Origin: Mallotus nudiflorus
Taxonomy: Eukaryota; Streptophyta; Magnoliopsida; Malpighiales; Euphorbiaceae
Direction: 5' to 3'
Assembly (NCBI GenBank): GCA_947683625.1
Contig: CANTUR010000038.1
Location: 1,736,001 to 1,800,000 of the forward strand
DNA: 64,000 nucleotides
The notes under the pieces are model-generated. The model did not search any database. It saw only the letters and a program-made list of their open reading frames with translations, and was not told the DNA's origin. How positions within the stretch are numbered: the first letter of the stretch is position 1; every line of letters begins with the position of its first letter. Shown one piece after another: positions 59,592 to 64,000 of this stretch. Made by a program: the position numbers and the translations under genes.

Positions 59592-59935
59592 CACTACAAG
59601 AAACTGAAGATTTAGCGACGGATTTTTAATTTTTTAGCGACAGAATTTCCCGTCACAAAGGCCGTTAGTGACCGATTTGCGACGAAAATTTTTCTGTCGG
59701 TAAAATATCCTCTCTAAATTTAGCGACGGAATAAAAAATGTGTCACTATTTTTAGCGACGGAGTCAGAAAATCCGTCGCTAAATAGCAACAGAATAAAAA
59801 AAACCCAGTATATGAAAGTAAATTTATATCTTATTTTAACGATGAAATTTAAAATTCCATTGCTAATTTAATAGTATGAAAGGAAATTAATAGTTTAATT
59901 TAGCAACAAAACTTGAATTTCGTCACTAAATCTAG
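59592..59935 (+). mobile_element. CACTA-type transposon terminus with subterminal repeats
   Basis: CACTACAAGAAAC (59592-59604) is the typical En/Spm-type terminus. It is followed by many direct and inverted copies of tttagcgacgga and its complement (59620-59660, 59715-59780, and decayed ones to 59935), as in CACTA subterminal regions. The opposite terminus is not found in the window with a matching end, so extent and type (full, MITE or fragment) are open. Confidence 0.65.
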
Positions 59936-61571
59936 TAATAAAAGCAAATTGATAGCTATTTTAATTCTTTTATGAACAATAAATTCAATATTTAATTTTT
60001 TTAATTTCATAATAATAAATTTAAAAAAGATAAAATAAAATATGTAATATTTATAAAGAACTCATTCATTGAAAATAATCATAAATTCAATACATTATTA
60101 AAAAAAACTTACAAATAAGTTAACTATCATATCTATAATAAAAAAAATACAAATAATAATTGTTGAGTCAACCCCTCCTTTATAAAGGCCTGGCCTCCTT
60201 CAAAAATTCCGCTGCCAGTAGAACTACTGTAGTGGTTCCAGTCACTTACCTGTATATCATCAACAATAAAATGAAATTGGTTCCTTGCATTGATTGATCA
60301 AAAAAGAGATTTACATGCAAATGTCACCTTATTTTTTGATGAGAAATACAGTGCACGTTCCTGATGAAGCAAATTATATCTAGAGTTGATAAAATAAGCA
60401 AAATCTTTTATTAATAAATGTTATTAATATAAAGAAATGTAATTAAACAATCAATTAAAGTGCGCTTTTAACAATACAAAACTCTCTCTGACTAAATAAT
60501 AGAACCAAAAAAAATGAGCACATGAAATTCAAAACATAACTAATTCAGCATGAGAAGAAAAGCCCCACTTCCTTTCCTTAAACCCATTCATTTACATGAC
60601 AAATTCATCGACAATCATGTGTAAATTGAAGTCAATTAAAATCTAAAGGCCCACCAAAAGAACATTAACGTACCCAATACTTGGATAACCAGAAAGCAAG
60701 GACCAAAAAGAAAATGATAGAGAATCTATTAGAATTCAAAATCATCATTGATTGTGTTGGCTGCACTGGCTACTCCATAATCTTAGACACTTTTATAACA
60801 TCTAAACATTCGAATTAAGTAGCATCATTTTGCTTTCTCCAAACACAATCAGTAGCTAAACTAAAAGCCAACTTCCTAGTGGAAACAAGTAGCAAGCAAC
60901 TTTCCTCAGATGACAAACCATATGAATACAGCACTTTATTTACTCACTTATCAGTATCTTGTGAAAAAACTATAGTTCTTGTAAAGTCTTAACAAGATGC
61001 ATGTTTCTAATGCCAGAGATGACATAGTCACTGCTAAGTTTCAAGTATTAAATATGCTTCAAACTGAACATTTCCCATGCAGTTGTCCTTTTAATCATTC
61101 TCATGAAAAAATGGCCCCTCCGAATGGTGACAAAAATAAATTAGACATGCTTATATGTTTGGATTCCTAATCATTCAACAGTGGATTGATGACATTAGTT
61201 CATAAGCATGAAGGGCTAAAAACCAAGACATGCTAATATTTAGGTGGGCTGCAATGTGGAAAGTTTTTGGCATCAAACATGCTTAACAATTGCAAAATTG
61301 CACAAGCACTTTCTGCTGAACAAATGAAAAGTTTTTCCCATCACCACGTTGTTGAAAAAATGAAATTTATCGAAAATGGCAATTTCATGCTCAACAAATA
61401 AGAATCCAAACTATAGTGCTTAAAATAACATGAGTAAGTAATCATTCTACTCCTATTAAACAGGGTAATTACATCAACTGTCATTGGCAAACTTCAGCAA
61501 GCAAGTGAACTCAAATCATAATATTGAACCATCCCAGCATTAACACAGACAAAAAAAGCAAGGGAACTCAC
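59936..61571. other. Unassigned sequence downstream of the CACTA end
   Basis: AT-rich, without long frames. A possible minus-strand exon-like block lies at about 60150-60250 (acceptor ACAG, then an open stretch SDWNHYSSSTGSGIFEGG). The block may belong to a gene or transposon continuing to the right; unproven. Confidence 0.3.
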
Positions 61572-61711
61572 CTCTTCCTGAAATCTCTGGAGCATGAGAC
61601 GCTTCTGTTCCAGATCAGTGGTGTAAGGATCCTCTTGACCTTGACCCAAGATTGGAGAAGACCATGTGTGACCCTTGTCCCTTATGAGAAGAGTTATGTG
61701 CATAATATCAT
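61572..61711 (-). CDS. Candidate internal exon of unknown gene
   Basis: 140 nt on the minus strand between a good acceptor (ggtggtggcAG, 61713-61712) and a consensus donor (GAG|GTGAGT, from 61571). Open in one frame: DIMHITLLIRDKGHTWSS and EQKRLMLQRFQEE. I do not recognise the family. It could be part of a host gene captured by the CACTA element, an exon of its transposase, or chance. Confidence 0.3.
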
Positions 61712-61923
61712 CTGCCACCACCAAAAACCCAAACTTTTAATATGCAATACAACCCAAAAAAAAAAAACTCAATATGATTGCCAATTCATAATTCCAAACA
61801 AACGGCACCACGTCTACAATAAATAGCATAACTAAATTCCAAAAAGAAGAATCAGTCTTGACAGGGCAAAAGAGGTCATACTAAGAAAAAAAACAATTAA
61901 GAAACTGAAATAAAGAAATTAAG

Positions 61924-64000
61924 TGTTACTACCTAAAATAGTGAGTCATAACCGACGCTAGGGAATGGGAATTCTTTCGAATCCGTAATCCGTAGCAAAC
62001 CTTAAAAAAAAACATGCAATAAAATAAAATATTTATGCAACGGAAATTCAATCTCAAATAATAAAATAATATCCTCAATTTCCTTTAATAAAATGATAAC
62101 ACATCATATATCATAAATAAAATCTTTTAATACAATATTTTAGAGTAACACTCTGAATTAAAATCTCGTACATGCATACATCAAACACAACTCTCAATAG
62201 AATCAAATACAACTACTACTGTAGCGTCTAGAGTACAAAATAAAACTTAAGTAAGTGATTTACATAATAGAGTCGGAGCGGAAGAAATCCGGCGGATGGG
62301 TTTACTGCTGAGGTCTGAAGAAGAGGACTCTTTTGTAAAAAAAATCAACGGAGGAGAGTCAGACCTCACTGAGTGAATTGTTATAATATATATATACACA
62401 TTACTAAATATCAAATGCAGACACTCAAAAGTATATGTAATAAATATATATATTCAGACAAGTACACACAGATAAAAAGAAAATCATTTTATAATAATAC
62501 TGAAAATCATCAGTTATGAAGGATTAAATAAAACCCTATGTTTTTGCAACCTCAAATAACAATAGACACACTCTAGCCATATAGACTCACTTGTTTCCAA
62601 ATAGATTCACTTAATCCTTATTGACAGTAAACTAGCCCCGAGACACTGAATCGACCGAGCTTCAGCAATCTGACTGTCAGTGTGATTGGCCCCGAAACAC
62701 TAAATCGATCGAGCTCCAGCAGTCTGATTGTCAGTGTGATTGGCCCCGAGACACTAAGTTAACCGAGCTCCAGCAATCACACTCTCATTCACCTCACACA
62801 ACAATCAAATCAATTAAGCCATGATCCACAAATAGGTTAGTAATTTAACTTACAATCTATCGTTATACTGATACGTACTTGGTCCTAGTGCTGCCCACTA
62901 GGAAACATGTTCTATTGATATCATTCATTAAAAACAAGTCATTTCATTCATAAAATAATGATGCATGATATCATTATAAGCCATATATATATATTAGAAA
63001 TATACCTAAAATAAACTAAGTATATTTCAAGTATATATACGTAAAATCAATTCAAATAAATCATGGAATATATCAAATTAAATCAATAATATATTTCAAA
63101 AGAAATCTAAATTTAATTAAAAAGGAAAACATGAATTTATTTCATAATATACTGAAAATATACTTAGAATATACTTAAGCATTTATTAAGTCATTTATGC
63201 ATAATTCATACAATTAAAACATACATATTTCTAAAAACATGCAACCTAAATGCACGCATATATAAAATAACAACTCACAGTTGTGCGCTCCTCGAGACGA
63301 GTGCAACGGGTCTAGTCTGCTAGGTCTCGGTTTCGGCGCAACTAACAATAAAATAATAACACAAAATCAAAATAAATCTAACTTAACTTTTAAAGACTCG
63401 ATCTAGGATTACTAACACAAACAGAGAATATGAATTAGACCCGATGTCACGTTTTACGAGAATTCTATCGAAAATTCGACAGAACCTCCTATGTAAAATA
63501 GACATCTCTCTACTTAAAAAGTAGAGTCGGTCCTGCAAGAAAAATATACTTCAAACTAGAATTCTCACAACTCCTCGGTCGGAATCCCAAACTACAAATT
63601 CCCCCGATCGAGGTCTACAATTCACCACAAAATACAATAAAATATATTAAAATTTAATAAATACCAAAAATACCCCTTTAAGTACCAAAATATGGCAATT
63701 TAAATATTAAAACTGCAAAAGTAATTATTTCACCGATAATTACCTAAAAACCCTAATAATAATATAATATTAATAAAAATCGATATTTGTCGATAATTTC
63801 ATAAATATTAATAAAAAATCATTTTATAAATCAAAATTACTTAATTAGTCCAAAAACATATTAAAAATTACTAAAAATTCCATTTATTTACAAAAATAGT
63901 ATATTATATATAATTTAAAAAAATTCAAAAAATAGTATTAATTAGTTAAAATTAGAAAATAATTTGTAAAAATCATTTTTATACCTCTAATAATTATTAA
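61924..64000 (-). mobile_element. Solo LTR-like element, copy E, runs off the window
   Basis: The plus strand begins TGTTACTACCTAAAATAG, a diverged form of the TGTCACGACCCAAACTAG start of copies B and D, and continues collinearly through the stem-loop array (62623-62783), the GC-richer islands (63280-63345 and 63440-63600) and beyond to 64000. The left target duplication would be TTAAG (61919-61923). It is the most diverged of the five copies. Confidence 0.85.
62623..62783 (-). repeat. 54-bp stem-loop array, copy E
   Basis: Three loops of 31 nt at 62635-62665, 62689-62719 and 62743-62773. The last has a perfect stem agtgtgattg/caatcacact (62733-62783). The middle unit pairs arms of different types and looks like a product of unequal exchange between units. 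Confidence 0.85.

Noticed and set aside
60190..60228. Possible second CACTA/MITE terminus (ctactgtagtgg)
   Set aside because: Matches the inverted terminus CTTGTAGTG only partly, and the adjacent 3 bp do not repeat the left flank.
1..64000. tRNA, rRNA or CRISPR arrays
   Set aside because: None seen. The regular repeats are transposon tandem repeats in a plant genome, not spacer arrays. Primer sites resemble tRNA ends but no tRNA gene is present.

Overview
The window is nuclear DNA of a flowering plant, very probably a eudicot. It is AT-rich, intron-bearing and dominated by transposable elements, with an integrated plant pararetrovirus. The species cannot be named from the sequence. The only protein-coding gene that looks intact is a short two-exon GASA/snakin-type cysteine-rich peptide gene (58870-59220, minus). 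Two other host-gene relics are broken: a WAT1/EamA transporter (3840-4822) and an SMP-domain synaptotagmin-like protein (26187-26690).

Layout. 1-1186: end of an LTR inserted in a truncated Ty1/copia element (1187-3519, minus). 3562-3631: AT microsatellite. 3840-4822: WAT1 pseudogene. 5164-18091: an endogenous caulimovirid, best matched to the florendovirus type. It is a complete, decayed 8.26-kb genome on the plus strand, running from its tRNA-Met primer site (9472) round to the same site (17734). It is preceded by an inverted 4.3-kb second copy of its protease-RT-RNase H-ORF2-promoter part, so the locus is a large palindrome centred near 11410. TA tracts sit at its outer junctions. 18325-22795: a non-autonomous Tat-type Ty3/gypsy derivative with perfect CTTTC target duplications. 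22800-25730: T-rich and AT-rich DNA without genes.

27959-56230 is one nested stack. The host element is a 4.6-kb Ty1/copia retrotransposon (minus). Its integrase received LTR copy B, which received copy C, which received copy D. Its RNase H region received copy A, and its 5' LTR received an 8.72-kb Tat-type Ty3/gypsy element (47483-56202). Target duplications are ATCAA (A), CATTA (B), GAAAG (D) and ATACT (gypsy). Copies A-D, with partial copy E at 61924-64000, are 3.4-3.9-kb non-coding units starting TG and ending CA, read here as solo LTRs. All carry a tandem array of roughly 54-bp units that fold as stem-loops with different stems but a constant 31-nt loop. This is the least explained structure in the window.

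The gypsy element has gag-protease-RT-RNase H-second RNase H-integrase on the minus strand, an antisense extra ORF between integrase and 3' LTR, and five 104-bp tandem repeats in its 3' untranslated region. 56231-58500 is a LINE-like remnant and T-rich sequence. 58870-59360 is the GASA gene with its TATA box. At 59592 a CACTA-type terminus with subterminal repeats lies 230 bp upstream of that TATA box.

Little here works together as a pathway. Relations are those of insertion order, shared repeat families, and likely silencing or read-through from viral and LTR promoters.
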